Shown in pieces: positions 36,912 to 45,515 of a DNA stretch of 64,000 nucleotides. Location of the stretch: the NCBI GenBank assembly GCA_963790335.1, contig CAWBOB010000002.1, positions 372,001 to 436,000 on the forward strand. Reading direction: 5' to 3'. The DNA comes from JAOUEA01 sp963790335. Lineage in GTDB: Bacteria; Actinomycetota; UBA4738; HRBIN12. The notes beneath the pieces are model-generated. The model worked only from the letters and a program-made list of their open reading frames with translations. It had not been told where the DNA came from and made no database searches. The translations under genes were made by a program, and so were the position numbers. The stretch's first letter is position 1; each line of letters opens with the position of its first letter.

Positions 36912-37946
36912 CTACCGCCCGGGACCGTCCGAAAGGGGCAGGGTGCCCTCGCGCTGCGCGCCGAGGTGGCCATAGGCCCGCTCGGTCGCGACCCGACCCC
37001 GCGGGGTCCGATGGAGGAACCCGAGCTGCAGCAGGTAGGGCTCGACGACGTCCTCGACGGTGTCGGGTTCCTCGCCGACCGACGCGGCCAGCGTGGAGAG
37101 CCCGACCGGTCCCCCGCCGAACCGCTGCACGATCGCCCGCAGGATCGCGTGGTCGAGGCGATCGAGCCCTTCCTCGTCGACCTCGAATACCTCGAGGCCC
37201 GCCCGCGCGACCTCGGCCGTGATCGCCCCGTCACGGCGCACCTCGGCGAAGTCGCGCACCCTGCGGAGCAGCCGGTTGGCGATGCGAGGCGTGCCGCGGG
37301 AGCGCCTCGCGATCTCGGCGGCACCCGGCTCGTCGAGACGCACCTCGAGGATGCCCGCGGAGCGTCCGACGATGCGCGAGAGATCGTCGACCGGGTAGTA
37401 GTCGAGCCGCGGCGAGAACCCGAACCGCTCCCGGAGGGGAAGCGTGATGCGCCCCGGCCGCGTCGTGGCGGCGACCATCGTGAACCTCGGCAGCTCGAGC
37501 CTGATGGAGCGCGCCGTCGGGCCCTTGCCCAGCACGACGTCGAGCACGAAGTCCTCGAGCGCGGGGTACAACACCTCCTCGACGGGGCGCGGCATGCGGT
37601 GGATCTCGTCGACGAAGAGCACGTCGCCGTCGCCGAGGTTCGTGAGGATCGCGGCGAGATCGCTCGGGCGATCGAGCGCCGGTCCGCTCGTCGGTTGGAA
37701 GCCGGCCCCCATCTCGTGCGCGACGATCTGTGCGAGCGTGGTCTTGCCGAGCCCCGGCGGCCCGCTGAAGAGCAGGTGGTCGACGGGTTCGTCGCGCCGA
37801 CGCGCACCGTCGATCAGCAGGTGGAGCTGTTCCTTGACCCGTTCCTGGCCGACGAACTCCGTGAGGGTCGTGGGCCGCAACGCGACGTCGAACTCGCGAT
37901 CCTCCGGATCGACGACCGCCGCCTCGATGAGCCGGTCGTCGTCCAC
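36912..37946 (-). CDS. ruvB: Holliday junction DNA helicase RuvB
   Basis: AAA+ motor that drives branch migration with RuvA. The 344-aa frame has Walker A GPPGLGKTTLA, Walker B LFVDEIHRM, the sensor AATTRPGRITLPLRERFG, and the winged-helix C-terminus (GFLHRTPRGRVATERAYGHL). The frame is open further upstream but the preceding codons overlap ruvA; GTG 37946 lies one base after the ruvA stop and is the best start. Confidence 0.95.
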   Translation of the reverse strand: MDDDRLIEAAVVDPEDREFDVALRPTTLTEFVGQERVKEQLHLLIDGARRRDEPVDHLLFSGPPGLGKTTLAQIVAHEMGAGFQPTSGPALDRPSDLAAILTNLGDGDVLFVDEIHRMPRPVEEVLYPALEDFVLDVVLGKGPTARSIRLELPRFTMVAATTRPGRITLPLRERFGFSPRLDYYPVDDLSRIVGRSAGILEVRLDEPGAAEIARRSRGTPRIANRLLRRVRDFAEVRRDGAITAEVARAGLEVFEVDEEGLDRLDHAILRAIVQRFGGGPVGLSTLAASVGEEPDTVEDVVEPYLLQLGFLHRTPRGRVATERAYGHLGAQREGTLPLSDGPGR

Positions 37947-37947
37947 G

Positions 37948-38518
37948 TCAGCGACCCACCTTCTGCAGGGCTTCACGCAGCATCTCGTCGACCTCGCGGC
38001 CCGGCGTCGTCGACGTCGCGGGTCGCCTCCGCGGCTTCCTGCGGCGTGAGACCGAGCGAGACGAGGGCGTCGCGCACGTCGACGATCGGGCCGCCCTCGC
38101 TCGGCAGCCCGGCCTCGCCGCCGAGCCGGTCGCGCAGGTCGACGACGACGCGCTGCGCGACCTTCTTGCCGACCCCGGGAACGATCGTGAGCGCGTCGGC
38201 ATCACCGGCGATCACGGCTCGCCGGAGCGCGTCGGCGCTCATCGCCGACAGGAACGACAGGCCGACCTTCGGGCCGACCCCCGTCACCCCGGTGAGCAGA
38301 TCGAAGAGCTCGCGCTCGTCGGTCGTGGAGAAGCCGTAGAGGGTCATCGAGTCGTCGCGCACGACCATGCGGGTGTGCACCCGGGCGCTCCTGCCGACGC
38401 CCGGGAGCCGGCTCACCACCGAGGTCGGGACCGAGACGTCGTAGCCGACGCCGCCCACCGCGAGCACCACGCGGGTCGCGCCCTTCTCGACGACCTCGCC
38501 CTCGAGGAACGAGATCAT
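37948..38518 (-). CDS. ruvA: Holliday junction protein RuvA (one frame break)
   Basis: Tetrameric junction-binding partner of RuvB. The OB-fold N-terminus starts MISFLEGEVVEKG; two helix-hairpin-helix motifs follow (LLTGVTGVGPKVGLSFL and LTIVPGVGKKVAQRVVVDL in part), and the C-terminal RuvB-binding domain has VSLGLTPQEAAEA. The last 20 residues (EVDEMLREALQKVG) are in another frame after a break near 38010. ATG 38518 overlaps the ruvC stop. Confidence 0.92.
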
Positions 38519-39027
38519 CGCGCGGCTCCTGCGCGTGCCGCCGCTCGCAGTGGGGCCCCGCTCAGGTGCGTGAGCGCGACCGCTGCGGCATCGACCGCGT
38601 CGGGGCTCGAGGGCAGGCCGCGGAAGCCGTGCACCCGCTCGAGCGCATCGCGCACCTGACGCTTGTCGGCGTTGCCCGCACCCGTCACCGCGCTCTTGAC
38701 CTCGGTGGGGCTGTACTCCTCGACGGCGAGGCCGGCCTCGGCGGCGGCGACCATGATCGCGCCGGTGGCACGCGCCACCGTGAGCGCGCTCACGGCGTTC
38801 CGGTTGAACGCGACACGCTCCACCGCAACGCTCGTCGGCCGGTGCGTCGAGATCGCATCGCGTACGGCATCGGCGAGCGCCTTGAGCCGGTCCGCCTCAG
38901 GCGTGCCGGCGGCGGTCGCGAGCACATCGGCCCAGATCAGGATCGGACGCCGCCCGTCGCGAGCGACGGCGGCGAGGCCGAGCTTGGCCACGCCAGGATC
39001 GATCCCGAGCACGCACGAATCGAACAT
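38515..39027 (-). CDS. ruvC: Crossover junction endodeoxyribonuclease RuvC
   Basis: Holliday junction resolvase. The 170-aa frame from ATG 39027 has the first catalytic Asp in LGIDPGVAKLGLA, the Glu in VAVERVAFNRNAVSAL, the EYSPTEVKSAVTGAGNADK DNA-binding loop and the final acidic pair in SPDAVDAAAVALTH. The frame is open 26 codons further upstream but that part does not resemble the family. The stop overlaps the ruvA start. Confidence 0.94.
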   Translation of the reverse strand: MFDSCVLGIDPGVAKLGLAAVARDGRRPILIWADVLATAAGTPEADRLKALADAVRDAISTHRPTSVAVERVAFNRNAVSALTVARATGAIMVAAAEAGLAVEEYSPTEVKSAVTGAGNADKRQVRDALERVHGFRGLPSSPDAVDAAAVALTHLSGAPLRAAARAGAAR

Positions 39028-39040
39028 CTGTTCGCGCAGC

Positions 39041-39709
39041 TTACGGTGACCGGTCTCGCTGGGCAAACACCCATCGGAACCCCACCGGCCGCCCGTCCTC
39101 GTCATCGGTGATCACGACGGCCCGGTCGATGCGGAATCCAGCGTCGCCCAGCAGACGCGATTCCCGCTCCCACGGCATCGACGCGAAGAACATCGGCGCA
39201 CCGAGCCAGCTCGGCTCGATGTCTTCTCCCGGTCGATCGCCGGTCGGGAAGGCAGCGCAGAACCAACCGCCGGGGCGGAGCCACCGCCGGATGCGCCCGA
39301 AGACGTCTTCCCGGTCACGGACGGGAACGTGACCCATCACGTACGCCGCGATGACCGCATCGCAGGATCCATCCGGGAGTTCCAGGGTCACGAGATCCGC
39401 GACGCGGAAGTCCCCGTGTGGCACACGCTGACGAGCGAGCACCACCTGAGCGGGCGAGAGATCGTATCCGCCATAGCGATACCGATCGACGAGTGCTTCG
39501 GTGACACGTCCTCCCGATCCATGTCCGATCTCCATGACGTCCGAGCCACGCGGAACGCGAGCGACGATCTCTTCGAGGAACCACGCCCGGGTTCCGTCGT
39601 GTGGTTTCGTCCAGTCGCGGTATCGCTCGGCGATGAGATCGTAGCCGGCTGCAACGAGCCGCCGAGCCTCGGTCGGATCCATGAACGGCTCCGACCGCCC
39701 TCGGGTCAC
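39041..39709 (-). CDS. Class I SAM-dependent methyltransferase
   Basis: A 222-aa Rossmann-fold methyltransferase. DVMEIGHGSGGRV is the SAM-binding motif I, GGYDLSPAQVVLAR motif II, FRVADLVTLELPDGSCDAVIAAYVMGHV in part covers motifs III-IV, and WLRPGGWFCAAFPTG motif V-VI. GTG 39709 overlaps the yebC stop (GTGA), which favours it over the ATG at 39682. It sits between yebC and ruvC, a place normally without such a gene, and ends 13 bp before ruvC. The substrate is unknown; small-molecule or lipid methylation is likeliest from the fold type. Confidence 0.8.
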   Translation of the reverse strand: MTRGRSEPFMDPTEARRLVAAGYDLIAERYRDWTKPHDGTRAWFLEEIVARVPRGSDVMEIGHGSGGRVTEALVDRYRYGGYDLSPAQVVLARQRVPHGDFRVADLVTLELPDGSCDAVIAAYVMGHVPVRDREDVFGRIRRWLRPGGWFCAAFPTGDRPGEDIEPSWLGAPMFFASMPWERESRLLGDAGFRIDRAVVITDDEDGRPVGFRWVFAQRDRSP

Positions 39710-40458
39710 AACGAGGCCATGACCTCTTCGGGGATGTCGAAGTTCGCGTAGACGCTCTGCACGTCGTCGAGGTCCTCGAGCGCCTCGATCAGGTTCAGCA
39801 CCTGCTTCGCCTCGCCGCCGTCGACCGGGATCGTGGTCTGCGGCATCATCGAGATCTCGGCGGAGAACACCTCGACCCCGACGGCTTCCAGGGCATCGCG
39901 CACCTGCTTGAACGCGGCCGGGTCGCTCACGATCTCCCACGAGCTCTCGGAGTCGCGCAGATCCTCGGCGCCCGCGTCCAGCACGATCTCGAGCAGCCGC
40001 TCCTCGTCGGGGGCCACCGCCTTCTCGACCACGACGACGCCCTTGCGCGTGAACATGAAGGCGGTCGAGCCGGTCTCACCGAGGTTGCCGCCGTTGCGCG
40101 TGAACGCGTGGCGCACCTCCTGGGCGGTGCGGTTGCGGTTGTCGGTGAGGGCCTCGACGAACAGCGCGATGCCCCCCGGCGCGTATCCCTCGTAGCTGAT
40201 CTCGTCGTAGCGCGCCCCACCGTCGTCGGCGCCGGTGCCCCGCTTGATGGCACGCTCGATGTTGTCGGTCGGCACCGAGAAGCCCTTGGCCTTCTCCACC
40301 GCCGAGGCGAGGGTCATGTTGGCGGCGACGTCGCCGCTGCCGCCTTCACGGGCTGCCACTTCGACGGCGCGGAGCAGCTTCGCGTACTGGTTCGACCGCT
40401 TCGAGTCGTTCGCGGCCTTCTTCCGCTTGATCGTGGCCCACTTCGAATGGCCGGACAT
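39706..40458 (-). CDS. yebC: YebC/PmpR family translation or transcription factor
   Basis: TACO1-type protein; recent work links the family to relief of ribosome stalling, older work to transcription control. The 250-aa intact frame begins MSGHSKWATIKRKKAAND, a variant of the usual HSKWANIKHRK, and has NIERAIKRGTG, YEGYAPGG and an acidic C-terminus. It lies between pdxT and the methyltransferase in the conserved pdxS-pdxT-yebC-ruvCAB order. Confidence 0.93.
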   Translation of the reverse strand: MSGHSKWATIKRKKAANDSKRSNQYAKLLRAVEVAAREGGSGDVAANMTLASAVEKAKGFSVPTDNIERAIKRGTGADDGGARYDEISYEGYAPGGIALFVEALTDNRNRTAQEVRHAFTRNGGNLGETGSTAFMFTRKGVVVVEKAVAPDEERLLEIVLDAGAEDLRDSESSWEIVSDPAAFKQVRDALEAVGVEVFSAEISMMPQTTIPVDGGEAKQVLNLIEALEDLDDVQSVYANFDIPEEVMASL

Positions 40459-40480
40459 GGTTCGACTCCCTCCCGACGCC

Positions 40481-41047
40481 TCAGAGCTTGGCGAGCAGGT
40501 AGCGGTGCAGCCCGGTCTCGCCGACGAGCTCAGGATGGAACGATGATACGAGCAGGTTCCCCTGTTCGAGCACGACCGGGTCGCCCTCGTGCGTGGCGAG
40601 CACGCGCACGCGCTCGCCGATGTCGGTGATGCGCGGCGCCCTGATGAAGACGCCGCGCACGGGGTGGTCGATGCCCTCGACGTCGACGTCGGTCTCGAAC
40701 GACTCGACCTGACGTCCGTAGGCGTTGCGCTCGACGCCGATGTCCATGACCGCGAACAGCGGCTGGCCGCCGAGCACACGCTCGGCGAGCACGATCATGC
40801 CGGCGCACGTGCCGAGGACCGGCATGCCCTCGGCGACCCGCTCGCGCACGGGCTCGACCAGGTCGTAGGCCTTCGCGAGCTTGCCGATCGTGGTGGATTC
40901 ACCGCCCGGGATGACCAGGCAGTCGACGTCGGCGAGCTGAGCGGCGTTGCGCACCTCGACCGGGGTCGCCCCGGCGTCGGTCAGCGCCCGGCCGTGCTCG
41001 CGGAAGTCTCCCTGCAGCGCGAGCACGCCCGCCTTCACGTCGGTCAC
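40481..41047 (-). CDS. pdxT: PLP synthase glutaminase subunit PdxT
   Basis: Glutamine amidotransferase that feeds ammonia to PdxS for pyridoxal phosphate synthesis. The 188-aa frame has VLALQGDFREH, the oxyanion loop VIPGGESTTI, the nucleophile Cys in GTCAGMI, and the catalytic His/Glu in SFHPEL. It starts 14 bp after the pdxS stop, as expected for a fixed-ratio complex. Confidence 0.95.
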   Translation of the reverse strand: MTDVKAGVLALQGDFREHGRALTDAGATPVEVRNAAQLADVDCLVIPGGESTTIGKLAKAYDLVEPVRERVAEGMPVLGTCAGMIVLAERVLGGQPLFAVMDIGVERNAYGRQVESFETDVDVEGIDHPVRGVFIRAPRITDIGERVRVLATHEGDPVVLEQGNLLVSSFHPELVGETGLHRYLLAKL

Positions 41048-41061
41048 TCCCGGGCCGCGCG

Positions 41062-41943
41062 CTACCAGCCGCGATCCTGCAGGCGCGTCTCGAGGGAGTC
41101 GATCTCGAGCCCCGCCATCGGGTCGCCGAGACCGTGCGAGAGCTTGGCCAGCACGTCGGCGTTCTCGAAGTTCGTGGTCGCCTCGACGATCGCCCTGGCC
41201 ATCGTGGCCGGGTCCTGGCTCTTGAAGATGCCCGATCCCACGAAGACGCCGTCGACACCGAGCTGCATCATGAGCGCCGCGTCGGCGGGCGTCGCGATGC
41301 CGCCGGCCGAGAAGTTCACGACGGGAAGCGTGCCCTGCTCGGCGACCATGCGCACGAGCTCGACGGGCGCGCCGAGGTCCTTGGCCTTGGTCACGTACTG
41401 CTCGGGGCGAAGCGTCGTGACCTCGGCGATGTCACGCAGGATCTGACGCTCGTGGCGCACGGCTTCCACCACGTTGCCGGTGCCGGCCTCGCCCTTCGTG
41501 CGGATCATGGCCGCACCCTCGGCGATGCGCCGCAGCGCCTCTCCCAGGTTGCGGGCGCCGCAGACGAACGGCACCGTGAACGCCCACTTGTCGATGTGGA
41601 ACTCCTCGTCGGCGGGCGTCAGCACCTCGGACTCGTCGATGTAGTCGACGCCGAGCGACTGCAGGATCTGCGCCTCGACGAAGTGACCGATGCGTGCCTT
41701 GGCCATGACCGGGATCGTGACCGCGTGCTGGATCTCCTCGACCTTGGTGGCGTCGGCCATGCGGGCGACGCCACCGTCGCGCCGGATGTCGGCGGGCACG
41801 CGCTCGAGGGCCATGACGGCGCACGCGCCGGCGTCCTCGGCGATCTTCGCCTGCTCGGCGGTCGTGACGTCCATGATCACGCCGCCCTTGAGCATCTCGG
41901 CCAGGCCGGACTTCACGGTGAAGGTGCCGGTCTCGCGCTGCAC
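41062..41943 (-). CDS. pdxS: PLP synthase subunit PdxS
   Basis: TIM-barrel subunit that builds pyridoxal 5'-phosphate from ribose-5-phosphate, glyceraldehyde-3-phosphate and ammonia. The 293-aa frame starts at GTG 41943 with GGAGG eight bases upstream. It has GGVIMDVTTAEQA, the active-site Lys segment VMAKARIGHFVEA, RTKGEAGTG with the second Lys, and NFSAGGIATPADAA. It is the first gene of the pdxS-pdxT-yebC run and is transcribed away from the sulfotransferase-like gene. Confidence 0.95.
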   Translation of the reverse strand: MQRETGTFTVKSGLAEMLKGGVIMDVTTAEQAKIAEDAGACAVMALERVPADIRRDGGVARMADATKVEEIQHAVTIPVMAKARIGHFVEAQILQSLGVDYIDESEVLTPADEEFHIDKWAFTVPFVCGARNLGEALRRIAEGAAMIRTKGEAGTGNVVEAVRHERQILRDIAEVTTLRPEQYVTKAKDLGAPVELVRMVAEQGTLPVVNFSAGGIATPADAALMMQLGVDGVFVGSGIFKSQDPATMARAIVEATTNFENADVLAKLSHGLGDPMAGLEIDSLETRLQDRGW

Positions 41944-42060
41944 GGGTATCGCCTCCTGATCGGGGTCCCTCGGGGACCGGGACCGACCGTCCGAGTGTAC
42001 CTCGGGCGCCGCCGCAGGCAGCATCGCCGACGGCCGTGCCTGCGCCCCGATCGGAGTTGC

Positions 42061-42066
42061 TAGGGT
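42061..42066 (+). promoter_or_regulatory. Possible -10 element of a leaderless promoter
   Basis: TAGGGT (pattern TANNNT) ends eight bases before the ATG at 42075. This spacing puts transcription initiation at or next to the start codon, a layout common in Actinobacteria. No clear -35 is seen. Confidence 0.35.
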
Positions 42067-42074
42067 CGCGCGAG

Positions 42075-42788
42075 ATGCTCCGCCGGCTCGCCGCAGACGC
42101 CCTGTACGACGCGAAGACGTCGGTCGCCCGCTTCCCGATGATCGCGGTGCCCATCCAGCGCCTGCGCGGGCACGGAGAGCTCATCGACGACCGCACCGAG
42201 GTCGTGATCGAGGCCTTCCCGCGGAGCGCGTCGTCGTTCGCCGTCGCGGCTTTCCGGCTCGCTCAGGAGCCGAACCCGACCACCATCGCCCATCACACGC
42301 ACATGCCGGCCCAGGTCATGGAAGCGGCGAGGCGCGCCCTGCCCACGATGGTGCTCGTGCGCGAGCCGGTCGATGCGGTCGTCTCGCACGTGATCCGCAA
42401 CCCCGACCTGAGCGTGCGGGCGGCGATGCGTGGGTACGTGCGCTTCTACCGGCCGCTGCTGCCGCTTCGCGGTGCGTTCGTGACCGCCGCGTTCGACGAG
42501 GTGACCACGGACTTCGGAGCCGCGATCGGGCGCCTCAACGATCGGTTCGGCACGTCGTTCGGTCTCTTCGAGCACACCGCCGGCAACGTGGCTCGCATCG
42601 ACGGCGAGATCGAGCGGGACTACCGATCGCGGGAAGGATCAGGTGCTCGGCTCGAGGCGGTGATCCCTCGCCCGTCGGCATCGAGGGAGGCGGCCAAGGC
42701 CCAGGTGGCGGAACGCGTGCGCCGCCGGATCTCGCCGCGCGAACTCGCCGAGGGCCATGCCCTCTTCCGCGCCATGCTCGAGCGCTGA
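42075..42788 (+). CDS. Sulfotransferase-like P-loop protein
   Basis: A 237-aa protein on the plus strand. IEAFPRSASSFAVAAF resembles the 5'-phosphosulfate loop of sulfotransferases (PRSGT-type), and LVREPVDAVVSHV resembles the 3'-phosphate motif with Arg and Ser. The C-terminus is basic and helical. ATG 42075 is preceded by TAGGGT ending nine bases upstream and no ribosome site, which suggests a leaderless mRNA; an in-frame GTG at 42036 is less likely. It diverges from pdxS with about 130 bp between. The acceptor is unknown. Confidence 0.65.
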   Translation: MLRRLAADALYDAKTSVARFPMIAVPIQRLRGHGELIDDRTEVVIEAFPRSASSFAVAAFRLAQEPNPTTIAHHTHMPAQVMEAARRALPTMVLVREPVDAVVSHVIRNPDLSVRAAMRGYVRFYRPLLPLRGAFVTAAFDEVTTDFGAAIGRLNDRFGTSFGLFEHTAGNVARIDGEIERDYRSREGSGARLEAVIPRPSASREAAKAQVAERVRRRISPRELAEGHALFRAMLER

Positions 42789-42813
42789 CACGCTGACAGC
42801 TGACACGCTGACT
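42784..42813. repeat. Four short GCTGAC direct repeats
   Basis: GCTGAC starts at 42784, 42792, 42799 and 42807 (spacing 8, 7, 8) in the gap between convergent genes; the first copy contains the TGA stop of the sulfotransferase-like gene. Likely a small slippage repeat. Confidence 0.6.
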
Positions 42814-42826
42814 CGCGCGTCGCGCC

Positions 42827-43883
42827 TCAGCCGAACGAGATCTGCGCGTCGAACATGCCCTTGGGGGCGAGCTCGACGTAGGTGGTGCCCGGCTTCAAGG
42901 CGATCTCATCGCCCGACTTCGTGACGAACGTCGTGAACGCCGCCTCGTCGGAGCGCTCCCACGTGCCGACGATCAGCTTGCCGTCGCGGAGCACCCAGGC
43001 CTTGCCCGAGCCGGTGAGGTCGACCTCCGGGCGAGGGGTACCCGGAGACGTCCTGGAACTCGCTCTCGGTCGTCTTCACGACCTGGATCACGACGTTGTC
43101 GGTGGTGATGGGCTCGCCGTTCTCGAGGAGCATCGGGGAACCCTCGAAGTAGCGCACCCAATGGCCCTTTGCCCAGCGCCATTCGGCGGTCGCGAGGCTC
43201 GAGAAGACCACCGTGGCACTGCGGGCCTTCTTGCTCGGCGTCGGTACCTCGTCGTCGTAGGTGAACGCCGACTCGGGAGCGGGCTCACCGTCGGCGCGCT
43301 TCAGCCCCTTGGCCCACAGCGGCTTGGTCGCGGTGAACAGGTTGTGCGGCACGACGCGGTCCTCGTCGCGCTCGAACGCCTTGGTCGCGCTGTCCTCGTC
43401 CAGCGTCGTCATGCCGGCGTCCTCGACGATGGTGCGCACGCCCTTGGATCCGCCGCTGAACGCGAGCAGTGGATGTTCGCTGAACGGGGTCAGGATGCCC
43501 GGATCGGTCGAGCGGATGCTGCGGACCGGACCGATGCGGGCGGCGTCGTCGCAGTGGAAGAGCACGACGAAGCGGGTGATGCCGCCTTCCACGACCTCTT
43601 CGTAGACGACGTCGGCGCCCTCGAGGCCAGCGAGCGGCTGTGCGTCGGGTGTGTTCTCGACCTTGACCGCGAGCACGGGCCGGTCGGGCGGGGCCGCGTC
43701 GCCGGGAAGCGTCTCGCCCGTCAGCGGGCACGGCTGCACCGAGTCTCCGGGAACGACGGCATCCACGATCTCAGCGACGTCGGGCGCGTTGCCCGAGAGG
43801 GCCAGCGCGCCAATGCCGCCGCCGAGCACGGCGACGACCGCGCCACCTGCGACGACGGCCTTGCCTCGTGAAGTGAGAGCCAC
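42827..43883 (-). CDS. DUF3048 (YerB-like) secreted or membrane-anchored protein (one frame break)
   Basis: About 352 residues. GTG 43883 with GGAGG upstream starts a basic N-terminus and hydrophobic helix (AVVAGGAVVAVLGGGIGALAL in part), so it is exported or anchored. The DUF3048 core has CPLTGETLP, RPVLAVKVENTPDAQPLAGL, DVVYEEVVEGGITRFV, RIGPVRSIRSTD and VPHNLFT. The break near 43035 separates EFQDVSGYP from PEVDLTGSGKAWVLRDGKL; the C-terminal strand domain ends QISFG at 42827. Function is unknown; the family is common in Firmicutes and Actinobacteria. Confidence 0.85.
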
Positions 43884-44033
43884 GGTGAGGGGACCTCCTG
43901 GGAGACGGTCTGATGGGTCGAGCGATGTCGACGATGTGAGCACGGTCCGTCGGACCGGCGCAGCGATGCTAGACCCGGGACAGGAGGCTTCCAAACACCT
44001 CGGACGACTTCGACACGAACGTCACATCCGCGC

Positions 44034-44941
44034 TCACATGTCCCCGAGGCGCGCGATGCGCTCCGCGATCGGGGGGTGCGTCGCGAAGATCTTCTCGAGC
44101 GTTCCCATCTTCGCCCCTTCGATCCGCGAAGGCTGCGATATCCACAGGTGCGCCGTGGCGTTGTTGGCCGAATGCATCGCGGTCGGCGAGGCGCCGATCT
44201 TGCGCAGGGCCGAGGCGAGCCCGGGCGGATAGCGCGTCAGCATCGCGCCTTGGGCGTCGGCCAGGAACTCCCGGTTGCGCGAGACGGCGCTCTTGATGAT
44301 CTGCCCCGCGATCGGCGCCAGCACCATGAGCGCGAACCCGACGGCGAACAGCACCAACGTCGCAGGACCACCGTTGCTGTCGTTCCCACGCCTCCCGCCG
44401 AGCCCGCCCCAGAACCACGAGCGCATGAGGAACTCCGCCATGAGCACGACGGCCCCGACGAGGGTCGCCACGATCGTGCCGAGCAGCATGTCGCGGTCGA
44501 CCACATGCGCCAGCTCGTGCCCGATCACGCCCTCGAGCTCCACGCGGTCCATGATCGCGAGCAGTCCCTCGGTCACCGCGATCGACGCATGCTCGGGGTC
44601 ACGCCCGGTCGCGAACGCATTCGGCGCCTGCTCGGGCACGACGTAGATACGCGGCTTGGGGATGCCCGCCGCGATCGCGAGCCCCTCGACCAGGTTGTGT
44701 AGGCGAGGCTCGGTCCTGCGCGGTCACCTCGCGGGCGCGCGACGATGCCAGCACGAGCTTGTCGCCGTAGAGGTACGAGCTGACCGAGAGCACGGTCGCG
44801 ACGACGAGCGCGATCACGAGGCCCGTGATGCCCGGTGCCGAAGATGTAGCCGATCGCCGCGCCGACGCCACCGAAGAAGACGAACGCTCCGATGACGAGC
44901 AGCACCGACTTCCGCTTGTTCGAGGCGATCTGTTCGTGCAT
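44034..44941 (-). CDS. htpX: HtpX-type membrane zinc metalloprotease (two frame breaks)
   Basis: Integral membrane M48 protease for membrane-protein quality control. From ATG 44941 come two hydrophobic helices (VLLVIGAFVFFGGVGAAIG and TGLVIALVVATVLSV), then NLVEGLAIAAGIPKPRIYVV, the zinc motif GHELAHVVDRD, two more helices, the third ligand in NREFLADAQGA, and HPPIAERIARL at the end. Breaks near 44845 and 44705 split the N-terminal part. It begins directly after the lemA stop. The lemA-htpX pairing occurs in many bacteria. Confidence 0.9.
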
Positions 44942-45508
44942 CTACTCGCCCCGGCCCAGATCGACCGCGACCGGGGCGCCGACCGGATCGTCGATGTCGA
45001 AGAACGCGCGTTCTGCGAAGCCGAACGCCCGCGCGACGAGGTTCGACGGGAAGGTCCCGATCGCGGTGTTCAGCAGCCGCACCTGATCGTTGTAGAACTG
45101 GCGCGCGTAGGCGATCTTCGACTCCGTGCCGACGAGCTCTTCCTGCAGCGCCAGGAACTGCGCGTCGGCCTCGAGCTGCGGATAGGCCTCGACGACCGCC
45201 ATCAGCTTCGCGAGCCCTGCGGTCACGGCGTTCTCGGCGCTCGCCTGATCGGCGACGCCCCCGGCGGCGATCGCCGTCGTGCGTGCCTCGGTGACCCGTT
45301 CGAACAACTCCCGTTCGTGCGTGGCGTACCCCTTCACGGTCTCGACCAGGTTCGGGATGAGGTCGTACCGGCGGCGGAGCTGCACGTCGATCGTGGCCCA
45401 GCCGTCATCGGCACGCGTGCGCAGGCGCACGAGGCGGTTGTACAGCCAGACGAACGTGACGAGCACGGCGACGGCGAGCCCGAGCGCGATCCAGATGACG
45501 GGTGACAT
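44942..45508 (-). CDS. lemA: LemA family protein
   Basis: A 188-aa protein with one N-terminal membrane helix (WIALGLAVAVLVTFVWLYN in part) and a long helical bundle: RLRTRADDGWATIDVQLRRR, DLIPNLVETVKGYATHE and FYNDQVRLLNTAIGTFPSNLVA in part are the family signature. It shares a transcript with htpX (no gap). The role in the envelope is poorly defined. Confidence 0.93.
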   Translation of the reverse strand: MSPVIWIALGLAVAVLVTFVWLYNRLVRLRTRADDGWATIDVQLRRRYDLIPNLVETVKGYATHERELFERVTEARTTAIAAGGVADQASAENAVTAGLAKLMAVVEAYPQLEADAQFLALQEELVGTESKIAYARQFYNDQVRLLNTAIGTFPSNLVARAFGFAERAFFDIDDPVGAPVAVDLGRGE

Positions 45509-45515
45509 GCGGGGC

